Origin: Moniliella sp. 'wahieum'
Lineage: Eukaryota > Basidiomycota > Moniliellomycetes > Moniliellales > Moniliellaceae
DNA length: 22,136 nucleotides
Assembly: GCA_003971905.1 (NCBI GenBank)
Contig: RSEE01000185.1
Location: 1 to 22,136, forward strand
Direction of reading: 5' to 3'
This document shows, piece by piece, positions 9,057 through 18,632 of this stretch. Made by a program: the position numbers and the translations under genes. Each line of letters opens with the position of its first letter. Positions within the stretch are counted from its first letter, which is position 1. The notes beneath the pieces were generated by a model, which saw only the letters and a list, made by a program, of their open reading frames with translations, was not told the origin of the DNA and did no database searches.

Positions 9057-9368
9057 GAGGTGGAGGTGCACTAGGGGCGGTAGTTGGAAGGGAGGAGGAG
9101 CGGGGAAGCAGGCAGGTGGGATGGGCGTATGAACGTTCGAATGCTGAGCAAAGAGGAACGTGGACCTTAAGTACCGCCGGGAGCGGTTGTGGCTGGCAGG
9201 GGGATGAGTTCGGCGGTTCGGCGGTTGGCGGATGTAAGCGCGGCCTACAATCAATCCTAGCGCACAATTCAGCCATTACGCCATTGCGAACGACGCCCCC
9301 TCCCGGCGGCTCACGCGCCCACGGGCGAAAGACGGGCGTTGGCGGGGTGTCGGTGAGGTCATCGACGA

Positions 9369-9388
9369 TGTCACCTGTCACATGTCAC
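9369..9388. repeat. GTCAC motif cluster upstream of the OYE gene
   Basis: Three units, tgtcacctgtcacatgtcac, lie about 310 bases upstream of the OYE start. They match the clusters around the translocator gene. Confidence 0.55.
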
Positions 9389-9499
9389 ACACCATCATAC
9401 ATCACTTCGATTTCAAGCTTGACTTGAAGCTTCAGCTTCAGCCCAGCATGATGTCGGAGCCAGCTGTAGGCATGTCAGCAACCACCTCGTGTGCTGCGT

Positions 9500-9525
9500 A
9501 CACGTCACATGTCACATGTCACACC
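9500..9525. repeat. Second GTCAC motif cluster upstream of the OYE gene
   Basis: acgtcacatgtcacatgtca repeats the unit three times and adds a further cac. With 9369-9388 it frames a 110-base stretch holding two 10-bp palindromes. Confidence 0.55.
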
Positions 9526-9774
9526 CAGTGTATTCGGTTTGAGGCCAACGGTGTTAGCAGTTTGCCCTGCACTCCACCCTCTGATCTCGAAGAGGCTGGT
9601 TGGCGAACACAATGGCTATATACTCCACGGAGTTTAGCAGCAGCAAATCCATTTCCCCTGCTATGACATGTGACTGCGCCGCCTGGGCCTATCGCCGCGC
9701 GGTTGTTACATGGTACTAATACTCAGGACGGTGCGGAGGTGTTGAACTTGAAAGGGGAGAAATGAGATGTGAGC

Positions 9775-9790
9775 ACGTTCAATTGAACGT
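9775..9790. promoter_or_regulatory. 16-bp perfect palindrome
   Basis: ACGTTCAATTGAACGT is a perfect inverted repeat without spacer. It ends exactly there, since the next bases do not pair. It lies in noncoding DNA between the OYE and uS17m genes and could be a dimeric factor site. No function is shown. Confidence 0.4.
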
Positions 9791-10260
9791 CGAGGTCGCC
9801 TGCATGCCGTGCTTAGGGTGCTCTGAGGCCTCACAGTCTTCCTGTCACACTCGGGGCTAAGCCGGGGGGGCCAGAGTCGAAACGAGAGTCGAGACGGGCT
9901 AGTCCAAGGGATACAGCAATCGTCTTCTGCCTGCCTCGCCAAGGTGGGACGGTAGGTCCTGAACCTCAGGACGCAGACCTGAATCGAGCGGGCTGGAAGC
10001 AGGGGCAGGGGTGAGTATCTTAATGAGTGAAATGAGATGCGTGAAATGTCTCTGCGCCGAGGCCGTGGCGCGCATTCTACAGTTGAGAGTAAGTCAGCCT
10101 TGTGCTGCAAACCTGGACATCGCACACGAGTGGTGAGTATGTCCAAAATGTATCCTGAACCGCTATCTGGCTGGGTGCAGTGTTGCCTCTCGGGGTAGTG
10201 CGGCGGGCAAGGGGGGGTGGCGAAAACGAGACGCATGGCGTGCAGCCGCCAAGCAATTCC

Positions 10261-10302
10261 AACGATGAACGATGAATGATCCACGATGGACGTTGAACGA
10301 TA
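10261..10302. repeat. Imperfect ACGATG tandem repeat
   Basis: The units aacgatg, aacgatg, aatgatcc, acgatgg, acgttg and aacgatag follow each other over 42 bases, about 190 bases beyond the 3' end of the uS17m gene. Confidence 0.45.
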
Positions 10303-10487
10303 GGTCGAGTTGTGCGACAAGATCGGTGGGGGGGGGGCGATCGATTGGGGGTAAATTGGATCTCTGTTTGAGAGACCAAAGGAGAACTATGTACCTTGGC
10401 TATACAAGAACGTCAAGCTTCAAGTTCAGAGGGCAGGGCAGGGCGCAGCAGGACAGGGCAGGGGGAGAAGAGATGTGCATGGTCATA

Positions 10488-11117
10488 TTACTTTTTAGCC
10501 TTTTTTGAGGAGAACAAAGCCTCCGTCCTAGCCTTTTGGATTTCCCTTGCCAAACGGGAAGCTTCACCAGTAGCTTCAGCAAAGATTTCCGCGTCGCGCT
10601 GTGCCTCGAGACGAGCACGTTGATGGTCCTGCTCGATCTTCTCGATCAAACTCGAAGCTTCCTTCAGACGGCCGGCCAACTTAAGTCGGTCCGCACGCAG
10701 CTGCGTCCGCTCATTCCGCACACGCATGGCTACTCGTAACTGTTCCTGCTCCAACGCCGTCATGTCCATCTTGAGTTGTCGCCGGTGCGCTTCCCGCTCC
10801 GCGGCGGTACCGACAAAGTCGTAGAACCGGAATACTTGCGCGCCGATAACGGGCGGCACTGTACCGCCTGGATCCGGTCACCAATCTGCAGCTCGTTGAG
10901 CTCGTCGTGCACGAGAAACTTTTTGGTGACCGTGTGTTGCTGTGAGGGAAGGAGGGAGGGGTGAGCATGCCAGACGTGCAACGGAACCAAGGGGAGGAGG
11001 GAGGGGCAGACGGACCTTGGCGTAGAGGTGGTGGAGCATGGTGCGCTCGACGGTCAGGGTGACCGTCTTGTCCATGAAGCCTGCGCGGGTGACGAAGCCT
11101 TCGAGGATCTGGGGCAT
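10488..11117 (-). CDS. Mitochondrial small-subunit ribosomal protein uS17m with coiled-coil extension
   Basis: Exon 1 (11117-11016) encodes 34 residues, [20 protein letters not shown] and so on: the S17 OB-fold start with the rRNA-binding MDKTVTL region. The intron is 10940-11015 (76 nt, GTCCGT donor, TGCTCAC branch, TCACAG acceptor). Exon 2 (10939-10488) continues with [20 protein letters not shown] and CRPLSARKY, the family core, then a helical, charged extension of about 95 residues ending in SSKKAKK. The frame must shift by one base at 10831-10832, where the reverse strand has TATTCCGG; one more T restores [11 protein letters not shown]. With that base the product is 184 residues, and the total is an exact codon multiple. 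Fungal mitochondrial S17 proteins commonly carry C-terminal extensions. The start is set by the S17-typical N-terminus. It is divergent from the Rrn5-like gene. Confidence 0.85.
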
Positions 11118-11358
11118 GCTGGGCAGAGCGGCTGAGGCGGGCCGATGGTCGTCCCGCCCAGCCGGGCGGCTGCGGCGGCCGCCTGCAAGAAGGTGGGCGC
11201 CGGGCGGAATGATCGACTAGTGTATCAGTCCCAGCCCACGCCCATTCCGCTGTAGGTTGTTTAATTATTAGACAGCGCAACCCAGTGCAAAGAAAGTACC
11301 AGTAGCAGCACAAAGTGTCTCCTCCTCCTCTTCCTCCTCCTTCTCCTCCTCGCCGGCG
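11118..11358. promoter_or_regulatory. Divergent promoter between uS17m and Rrn5-like genes
   Basis: The two genes start 241 bases apart on opposite strands. The interval includes a GC-rich half with the palindrome GGCGGCCGCC (11174-11183), an AT-rich island gtttaattattaga (11258-11271) roughly in the middle, and a CT-rich leader next to the + strand start. No exact TATAAA box is seen. Confidence 0.6.
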
Positions 11359-14300
11359 ATGTGCGCGGCGCAAAGGCGGCGCAGCGCGTCTCCCGTGGCA
11401 TCGCCGCTCCCACCCTTACCACCACCACCACCACCACCACCACCACCACCACCACCACCACCACAACCACATCCTCCTCCTCCCCCCCTTCGCTCCCTCC
11501 GGCCCGCGCCAGCGCCGTGCGGCACGCCGCGCTCCTCGCCGAGCACATCGAGCAGACGCGCTTGCGGCTACGTCCTGTCCCGCGCCGTGTCTCCCTGGGC
11601 ACAACCCCCGCGTCCTCTGATCGGCCACCGCCCGTGTCGGGACGCTGGACGCGGCTGGAAAAGGATCTGCTCTACCCGGCGCTCGCGCGGCACTCTAAGC
11701 ACCGCCCCCGACCTCGTAGCCCAGGACATCAATGTCGCCCTCGCTGCGTACCGGCGGGACGGCCACCCGCCTGCCCTCCGGTCAGCAGGAAAGACCGAGG
11801 TCCAAGTGGTGATGTACGTTGCGCGTTTGGAGGCTGGCAAAACCGCTTGGTCCAATGACTTGCTCGCTACCGAGCCGGCCTACACCCACTTTCTTTCCCA
11901 CTCCAGCACACAGCAACGTACTTCCACTTCCATCGCGCCTGATCAGGCTGAGGAGCTGCAACAGGCGTTTGGAAGGTTGCGCGCACGCGCACGTACTTCT
12001 CAATGGGGCGGGTTCCGGTTCCATCTGGATGCCGAGGGCGCGTCGTCGCTCGTGCTTGGTCTGGATGCCCATCCGGCCGCGAGAGAGGTGAGTGACGAGT
12101 TGGTCAACTTGGAGGAACGAGCGGCCAGGTTGCTGAACCAGCTCGATACCACCTTGGCGGAAAAAGCTACGTTGCAAGCACTCTTGATGAGCACGCTTCA
12201 ACATGCTGCGTCTGAGGCCAATGTCGCTTCCTCCCCGGCCCCCTTTGGCGCACCCGAGATTGCTTCAGCGGCATTTGTGCCTTCGGTCCCGGTGGACGAG
12301 GCATTAGATAACATGGCTGTCTTGGTCCACCGTCTGCTCTCGCCCTTGGCACAGGACTACCCCATCTACCCTGCCCAAGGCGGGTTTCCTGCCGTCGTCA
12401 AATCCGTCCTGGTAAGTGGCGTGGACATGGTCCGCACCGTAGTGCAACTTTGTGTCCCTGCGCACATTGCTCCGGCCGAAGTCAATGCGTATCGCAACGC
12501 TCGTCCAGCCCTTCAGTGGCCCTCGCCGTACGAACAAGTGGACCAGGCTCATGCGATGGCCCGATGGGTCATCCTCGCCTTCCTCAGTAAAGGTTACCTC
12601 TTCCCGTTTGACTTGGACGAGCGGCAAATCCTCCCTTTTCTCACCGAGCTCGAAACGAATACGGCAGCAAGCGACGTGCCTTTATTTCAGAAGTTGGTCC
12701 CTGGGGTCTTGGTGCCCGATTGGACCCTTGTGACGCACAACGAGGCCACCAGCGCGGTTCAACGACAATTCCAAGGCGCTAGCTTACGTGCCGACCTGGC
12801 CCTGGTCGCAGGCGTAGTGACCTCCTCTGGCTTCCCAGAACTCTGGGCGGCCCAACGCGTCCAACAAGACTACGATGACAACCTCCCTCCGGAGCAAGTG
12901 GAGCCAAGGGCGGACGCAGAGGCGGACCAGAGGCCAGACTGGCAGGGTAGGTATCCCCTTCCTCTCCCGACCTTTCGTCCTCCCCCTGTTCCGCGGAGGA
13001 AACTGGCTTATACATTCGCCCCGACGGCCATACGTTACGTTTCTCCCTTGCGGTACTTGAGGCGCAGGCCGATCCAGTCCGCCAACCAACCGGACGGGCG
13101 GAACGGGACCAGATCTGAGGAAGAGAATCTCGAGGCCGAGGCCGAGGCCGAGGCATACCGACCTGCCTTCCCCAAGGAGAAACCGAGGTGGCTCTCATCT
13201 TCCGGCGGACTGGCCACGTTCCCCTGGGGCGATACGTACGCTGCGCTCTGTCGTACTCGTGAGCGATCCCACCTTCTGCAGCCGCAACAGGGTCCCTTTG
13301 CACCCTGCCTCGGCACTGTAGTACCCTCCTCCCACGTCGCCCAGCGCCTGCTGCCCATACTGCACTTGCCCACTTTGGCCCGTCTCCTGCGCTCGCACGA
13401 CGGCGCAAATCATCTGGGCTGGGACAGCCTGGTGGAAATCGGTTCGGCACTCGAGGCGTTCCTCCACACTGTCTTGCGCGAATGCGTGGCGCAGTACCGC
13501 CACGTCAAGTCTCCCCCCGACGAACAGCTCGTTCCCGTCCCCCAGGCCGAGCAGCAGCCTGCAAACCGCGGTGCCAGTCCGGGTGGTTATGAGGTAGGTA
13601 CGGTCCAGGCTCCTGCTTCGTCCCCCAACCGTTCAGCCAGTTCGCACGCCGACCTTGCGGACCAAGTGGACGATCAGGTGCCAGTGAGGGATCAGGATCG
13701 GGCGTCCCCGTCGTCCAACCTGGACGTTAGACCGGGGCGACACCATGAAGAACAAGAGCAAGAGCAAGAGCATCTACAAGAACAAAAGCAAGACCAACAA
13801 CAAGAGCAAGAGCAAGAACAAGAGCAAGAGCAAGAACAAGGGCCAGACCAAGAAGGAGAAGAAGAAGGGACCCAGTCTCCTGACCCATCGCACCCGCCAC
13901 GAGAAGGACAAATCCCCTCCCCCCGTGGCGACGGTCCGTCCGACGAAGCCGCAGTGCCTGAACCTGGGCCAGGGGGGGACGCCCCCACGCCCCCACCCAA
14001 ACCCAGCATGATGATCACGGAAGAACTGATGATTGGTGCGCTGGCGCGCTTGGCACCGGACCTTCTGGTACGTCCAACTGACCTGCCGCAAGCGCGAGGG
14101 GAACCCCCGTCCGCCGAACCAACCCAACCGTCAGCGCAACCGTCAGTCCACCTGCGAGTGCCACAACCACCGCGAGCGCGACAGCTCACCGCACGCACCC
14201 GCCTCGCCCAGATGAGGGGCGAGTACGATCCTCCCACCCTCTGGTGCGGCAAGGGCGAGCCAGCGGGCTTACTGGGCATAACTCCTGGTAGTCTTCGGTC

Positions 14301-15323
14301 CCGCCCAGCCGGGGTGGACGCGCAGCAGCAGCGACAACTGGACTACGAGGCCGGACTGGGATGGGGAAAGTCACTTTGGCTCCCTGCTGATCGGAAGCGC
14401 AGACGGAGGGAGCTTGAGCAGCGTACGGACGTGGTGGAGGTTGCTGTGGATGGAGGTGGTGGAGTGGATGGAGTGGACGGAGTGGACGAAGTGGGGGGAG
14501 TAGGTCCCAATTCGAAACGTCGACGGGCTGCTCGTATGTCCGAGAGTAGGTTTCCTTCACTTTCCTTGTTCTATCCTTCTACGGCGGCAGGGGACGCGGC
14601 GATTCAGCAGATGGGCCTGGCTGAGTGGTCTGCACCGGAGCAGGAGCAGGAGCAGGTGCAGGTGCATGAGAACGAGGAGGACCGTGGAGCATCTGCCACT
14701 TCCCCCCGCTTAGGCTTGTCCCCAGCGCCCAGTGAATCGAGCTTGTCGGATGCGGAGATCGAGACTGAGGGCGAGGAGGAGGAGGAGGAGGAGGAGCGTG
14801 ACATGTTGGAGGATGCTTCGGGTGCGCAAGAGGACCAACTTTCCACGGATGGGGAGCTGACCGATGCGCCTCTGGACGATGTGGACGAGGACGTGGTGAT
14901 GGCCGAAGCAGGAACGTCGGAGGAGGAGAAGTGCCAGTGCCAGTGCCTGGCTCGCAGTCCGAAGCGAGTGAGCCAGGTGCTGCGTCCGAGCCCGAGCCGG
15001 AGTGCGAGTCGGACACCTCGATCTTCTCGGACGACGACGAGGCGATGCCGCACTCGCTCGCGCACCTCTTCAAGGCGCGGGGGAGGGACATTCCGCGCGT
15101 CCCGGGCGAGAAGGACAAGCGGGTGGCGACCCTGTGCTTTGATTGGCCTGCGGCGCCGCCGGAGGGAGGCGAGGTGGGCGAGGGGCGGCGGGGATCGGTG
15201 CGGCTGTGGCCGCCGGTGCAGGAGTGGTACGACGACCCGATGGAGCATGCGCGCGTCGACGCGCACGACGGCGAGGTGGATGCGTCGTTCGAGAAGGAGC
15301 TCTGGGCGCTGTATCGCTCCTGA
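11359..15323 (+). CDS. Probable Rrn5-like RNA polymerase I upstream activation factor subunit (SANT domain)
   Basis: A Myb/SANT-like segment, GRWTRLEKDLLYPALARHS followed by RPDLVAQDI and GKTEVQVVMYVARLEAG (about 11640-11830), then EVSDELVNLEERAARLLNQL, resembles fungal Rrn5/UAF proteins that activate rDNA transcription by Pol I in the nucleolus. A helical region around 13350-13500 (LPTLARLLRSHDG, then LGWDSLVEIGSALEAFLHTV) resembles a histone fold. Next come a Gln/Glu repeat (13746-13845), basic RKRRRRELEQR, Val/Asp/Gly repeats and Glu-rich tracts. The one ATG is at 11359. An open frame runs from it to 15414, but the protein-like reading uses a second frame from about 11470 to 11705, the first from 11712 to 14930, and the second again from 14931 to a stop at 15321-15323 (C-terminus EKELWALYRS). 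The switches sit at the ACC repeat, a five-C run (11705-11709) and a G near 14931, suggesting three one-base errors. The start is uncertain. Confidence 0.6.
11418..11462 (+). repeat. (ACC)15 microsatellite in the Rrn5-like N-terminus
   Basis: Fifteen perfect ACC units are followed by ACA ACC ACA. Depending on frame they encode poly-Thr, poly-Pro or poly-His, and all three forward frames stay open across it. Confidence 0.95.
13746..13845 (+). repeat. Gln/Glu-coding CAAGAG repeat
   Basis: An in-frame run of CAAGAG, GAACAA and CAACAA codons gives a stretch of alternating Gln and Glu with few interruptions. It is low-complexity, likely disordered or a single long helix, inside the Rrn5-like gene. 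Confidence 0.85.
14767..14804 (+). repeat. Glu-coding GAG repeat
   Basis: A GAG run encodes an acidic patch (EGEEEEEEEERD), followed by further Asp/Glu-rich sequence to about 14930. Such acidic tails are frequent in nucleolar chromatin proteins. Confidence 0.8.
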
Positions 15324-15887
15324 TTGCGTATTGTTTTCTTTATCTTCTGCTGGTCTGAGCTACATCATAGTACACCTGCCCCCACAACACGCGCGCATGT
15401 CAGCGCCATTATAACCCATGCATCACACCTGGCGCTGTTCTGTCCGACCCTCTCTATGGTATCTTCTCTTGGGATCGATGCATCGCTTCTTCTCTTTCTC
15501 TTTCTCTTCCTCCTGTAGGCCTCGCGTCCTTTGTTACACCGAATGTGCTTGCCGAGCGAGCGAACGACCGCAGCTCTTCCACCCGGAGCGCCTGAGAGTG
15601 AGGTTGTCACACCTGTCACCTGGCCTGTGACATGTCACACGTCACGCGTCACATGCCACCCCGCTGTTGCACCGATGCTGACCCACGCCGGGGCAGGGCG
15701 CCAGTGCCGCGCCAGGCTCGCACCCCGCCGGTGTTCCACGTGCCCCACGCCCACACTGCCCCCCTGCGCCCGCCGACAATACGCGCGCGGTAGGGTTGGG
15801 TGCGCCGCCACGTCGATCCTCCCATCGACCAGCGCGCCAACCCACCACCACCGCCTGCTGCCCAACGCCCCCATCAGCATCGCTCCC
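15324..15887 (+). promoter_or_regulatory. 3' flank of Rrn5-like gene, duplication junction and copy B translocator upstream region
   Basis: The Rrn5-like 3' flank (15324-15463) is followed by block B from 15464. The first shared bases are ttctcttgggatcga; copy B then has tgcatcgc where copy A has gatcgc. From about 15480 the sequence matches 1097-1505, including the CT-rich tract with CTGTAG and the GTCAC cluster (15606-15654). No coding sequence is seen. Confidence 0.6.
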
Positions 15888-16983
15888 ATGGCCTCCAAGG
15901 AGTACACCTCCGTCCCCATCCAGGACACCAAGCCCGATGCTGTCCCCGCGGCCCCCGCCCCCGCAGCCACCACCCTGCCCTCCTCCCTGCCCGGCGGCGC
16001 TCCCCGCCCGCCCGAGCGCAAGCTCCACCCCGTCATCCCCATCTCCTTCTGGATCGGCTCCTCGATGACCGTCATCATCTACAATGCGTGCGTCCCCGCC
16101 GCTTGCGCGTGCTCTTTGCGCCCCCCAACCCCGCTAACCCCTCCCCCCCCCCCGCCTCTGCAGATACATCCTCAAGAAGGACGGCCTCAACTTTGGCTAC
16201 CCCATCTTCCTCACCACCTTCCACATGGCCTTTGCCGCCCTCGGCACCCGTGTCCTTGCCCGCTACACCCACCTCATGGACGGTCTCCACAACGTCGAGA
16301 TGACCCGCGAGCGCTGGATCCGCAACATCTCCCCATCGGCGCCCTCTTCGCCGCCTCGCTCATCTTTAGCAACTACGCCTACCTCTACCTCAGCGTGTCC
16401 TACATCCAGATGGTCAAGGCCTTCACCCCCGTTGCTGTCCTGCTCATGTCCATTGCATTTGGTCTCAAGGCAGCCAACGCGACCCAGCTTGGGATTGTGT
16501 TTGGCATCTCGTGCGGTGTGGCCATTGCGTCCTATGGCGAAGCCAAGTTCGACCTATTTGGCTTTGTGCTGCAGGCCGTCGCGATCCTATTCGAGTCGAC
16601 GCGTCTGGTCATGATCCAGGTACTGCTGCAAGGTCTCAAGATGGACCCGCTCGTGTCGGTGTACTACTTTGCCCCTGTGTGCGCGGCGATGCTGGCTGTC
16701 GTACTTCCCTTTGTCGAGGGCTGGGCTCCCTTTGCCCACCTGGGCGATGTAGGTCCCATGGTCCTGCTCAGCAACGCATCTTGCGCATTTGCCCTCAACT
16801 TGGCCCTCGTTCCTCATTGGCGCTGCGTCCTCCCTCGTGCTCACCCTGGCTGGCGTGGTGAAGGATATCTTGCTCATCGTCGGATCCATGGTCATCCTCA
16901 ACTCGGTTGTCACCGGCACCCAAATGTTCGGCTACAGCATTGCCCTCGCTGGCTTGGTCGCATTCAAGCTCTACAAGGCGTAA
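15888..16983 (+). pseudogene. Sugar-phosphate translocator, copy B, two frameshifts
   Basis: It corresponds to the gene at 1506-2603: exon 1 is 15888-16087, the intron 16088-16163 (76 nt, with one more C in the pyrimidine run than copy A), exon 2 16164-16983. Two exonic deletions disrupt it. One C is lost at about 16328 (aacatctcccc against aacatcctcccc), and two bases are lost at about 16810 (ctcgttcctc against ctcgtcttcctc). The first shifts the frame in the middle of the transporter. The second returns it to frame after some 160 codons, so the C-terminal end (IGAASSLVLTLAGVVKD) is readable again. The net change is three bases. As written, the product lacks most membrane segments. It may be a decayed duplicate or a sequence error. 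Confidence 0.85.
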
Positions 16984-18632
16984 CGGGAACGGAATGCACT
17001 GCGTACAACTGAACTGGCTTCCCACCTCTCCTCTCCTTCTTCTCCTTCTCCTTGTCCTTTTTCCTCCTAGCAACTTGGCCCTCCAGGCGCACGAAAATCG
17101 CTAAACGTAACCGTGGGTGGGCGATTTCGGTGTCACATGTCACTAGTCACTAGTCACTGGTCACTAATGACTGGCCTGGTTCCCGGTTACCGTTACGCGT
17201 TACCGATTACCGGTTAACAATGTGGGGGACAGGGTCCAGGACACCCACCACCCTACTACACACCGTACTCCCCCGTCCCTATTCTGTCGCTTTTCTTTGT
17301 GCTAGCTCCTTCCCCCACACCCGACTCTATACATCTCCGTCTCCCCCTCCCCCCCACTCTATATTCTGGCGTTTTATTCCGGTCGCGAAAGGATTCGTTT
17401 TGGAGAGAAATCATTACTCAGTGGGATTTCGGAGGTGGGCTTGGGAAATTTGGACGCCGCCAATATTCAATGCCGCCAGGAAATGCGCAACAAGTCTCAT
17501 CGTGCTGGGCTCAAGCTTGGGCGCCCCTTGTCAACCAGTGGAAAGGGGCCTGGAGGGGCTAGTGGTTGAACTTGGGGCAACCATTGTCGGCAAGAGGCAA
17601 AGTGCGTCATACGTGTTTTACTTGGGATCGCGCGTAATTCTCTCACCTCCGGCCTCGCTTGCATTGATTGTGGATTGAAGCTTGAAGGGAGCACCCACCC
17701 ACCTTCAGTGCTAAGGACTGCTTGAACCACAATTCTCGCATTCCAATTCCCCTCTTCAGTCTTTAGCGAGTAGTCAATGGACCGGTGGGTCTCGACGTAT
17801 GGCTTGTTTGGGCCTTAGAACAAGGCACTCTCCGTCAGGCCCCGTCTACCGGACACCCAAGCAGCCATCGGCCATTTCATTCGTCATGCGTCACGGCGAC
17901 CACAGGAAAATTCGATTCCAAGTGAATCGAAGTGCGGAAAGAGGTGTGTTCAGGCCTAAGGTCTCCTCTTAGCTCGTCTCATGCAGTTCCAGTCTTCGAC
18001 CCAATACCAGCTCCAACCGACGCCAGACGCTGTCATTTTCCTCCTCGACATAATCCTCTTCGTCTACGTCTACTTCGCATCTTAGTATGAAGGCAATAAA
18101 TCACTGCCCAACCTGGTGGGTACGCACTTTTCCGCATCATCAGCTAGGGGCCCCTTCTGACCAACGCCAACAAACCTACTATCATCTGTCTTCTGCCCAC
18201 TCTATTACGTCAAATGTCGTACGAATTCAACGGCGTGCCGTCGAAAGAGAAAGAGGTTGGTACCGAAGACAGTGGCGTCATAACGCGTCATATGCACAGT
18301 CCCGAAGAAAACGGGGGTAGAGGGGATGATGTACTGATAGGTACAAACCCTTAATTCGGGGGTTCGTTTCTCTTTCATGGATCAATCAATGTCCGATTTT
18401 AGTCCCAAAAAGCAAAACGTGGTCGACACAAAGTAAAGTGTGACGAAGAGAAAAAAGGAAAAAGGAAAACAGGGCAGATAGGGGTGGGGGTGGGCAACTG
18501 TTGGTGCCGGGGCGTAATTTAATGGGCAGACGGAGGGAAAGAAAAAAAACAATCGAAAAAAGTGGGGGGGGGTTTCTCCACCGTTGCCCAGATCCGTCGG
18601 TTGCTTGTCCGGCTGGATTTGCAAGGGGACAA
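16984..18632. other. Gene-poor interval between translocator and OPT gene, copy B
   Basis: Base-for-base repeat of 2604-4252, with the same GTCAC (17131-17170) and GTTACC (17185-17218) clusters, the same small open frames at 17981-18085 and 18214-18354, and the same nine-G run. No convincing gene. Confidence 0.6.

Larger units (their letters stand above)
9057..10487. other. Gene-poor interval between OYE and uS17m genes
   Basis: These 1.4 kb include the old yellow enzyme 5' leader and promoter (9057 to about 9350), two GTCAC clusters, paired HindIII-type palindromes (9413-9434), a TATATA at about 9618, a 16-bp perfect palindrome (9775-9790), an imperfect ACGATG repeat (10261-10302), a G run near 10330 and GGGCA repeats (10430-10465). 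A 204-codon minus-strand frame (10320-9706) is Arg/Ser/Pro-rich without family features and is not called. I find no RNA gene. Confidence 0.55.

Noticed and set aside
9057..9254. N-terminal extension of the old yellow enzyme
   Set aside because: The 66 in-frame codons upstream are Pro/His/Arg-rich and do not resemble a targeting signal or the family, so the ATG at 9056 was chosen.
9706..10320. Minus-strand open frame of 204 codons
   Set aside because: Arg/Ser/Pro-rich composition typical of a GC-rich noncoding strand, no domain, no introns or neighbours supporting it, and it spans a palindrome and repeat-rich DNA.
14931..15414. Continuation of the first Rrn5-like frame to a stop at 15414
   Set aside because: Beyond 14930 this frame becomes a run of Arg, Ser and Thr typical of an out-of-frame reading. 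The alternative frame gives an acidic, ordered-looking C-terminus ending at 15323.
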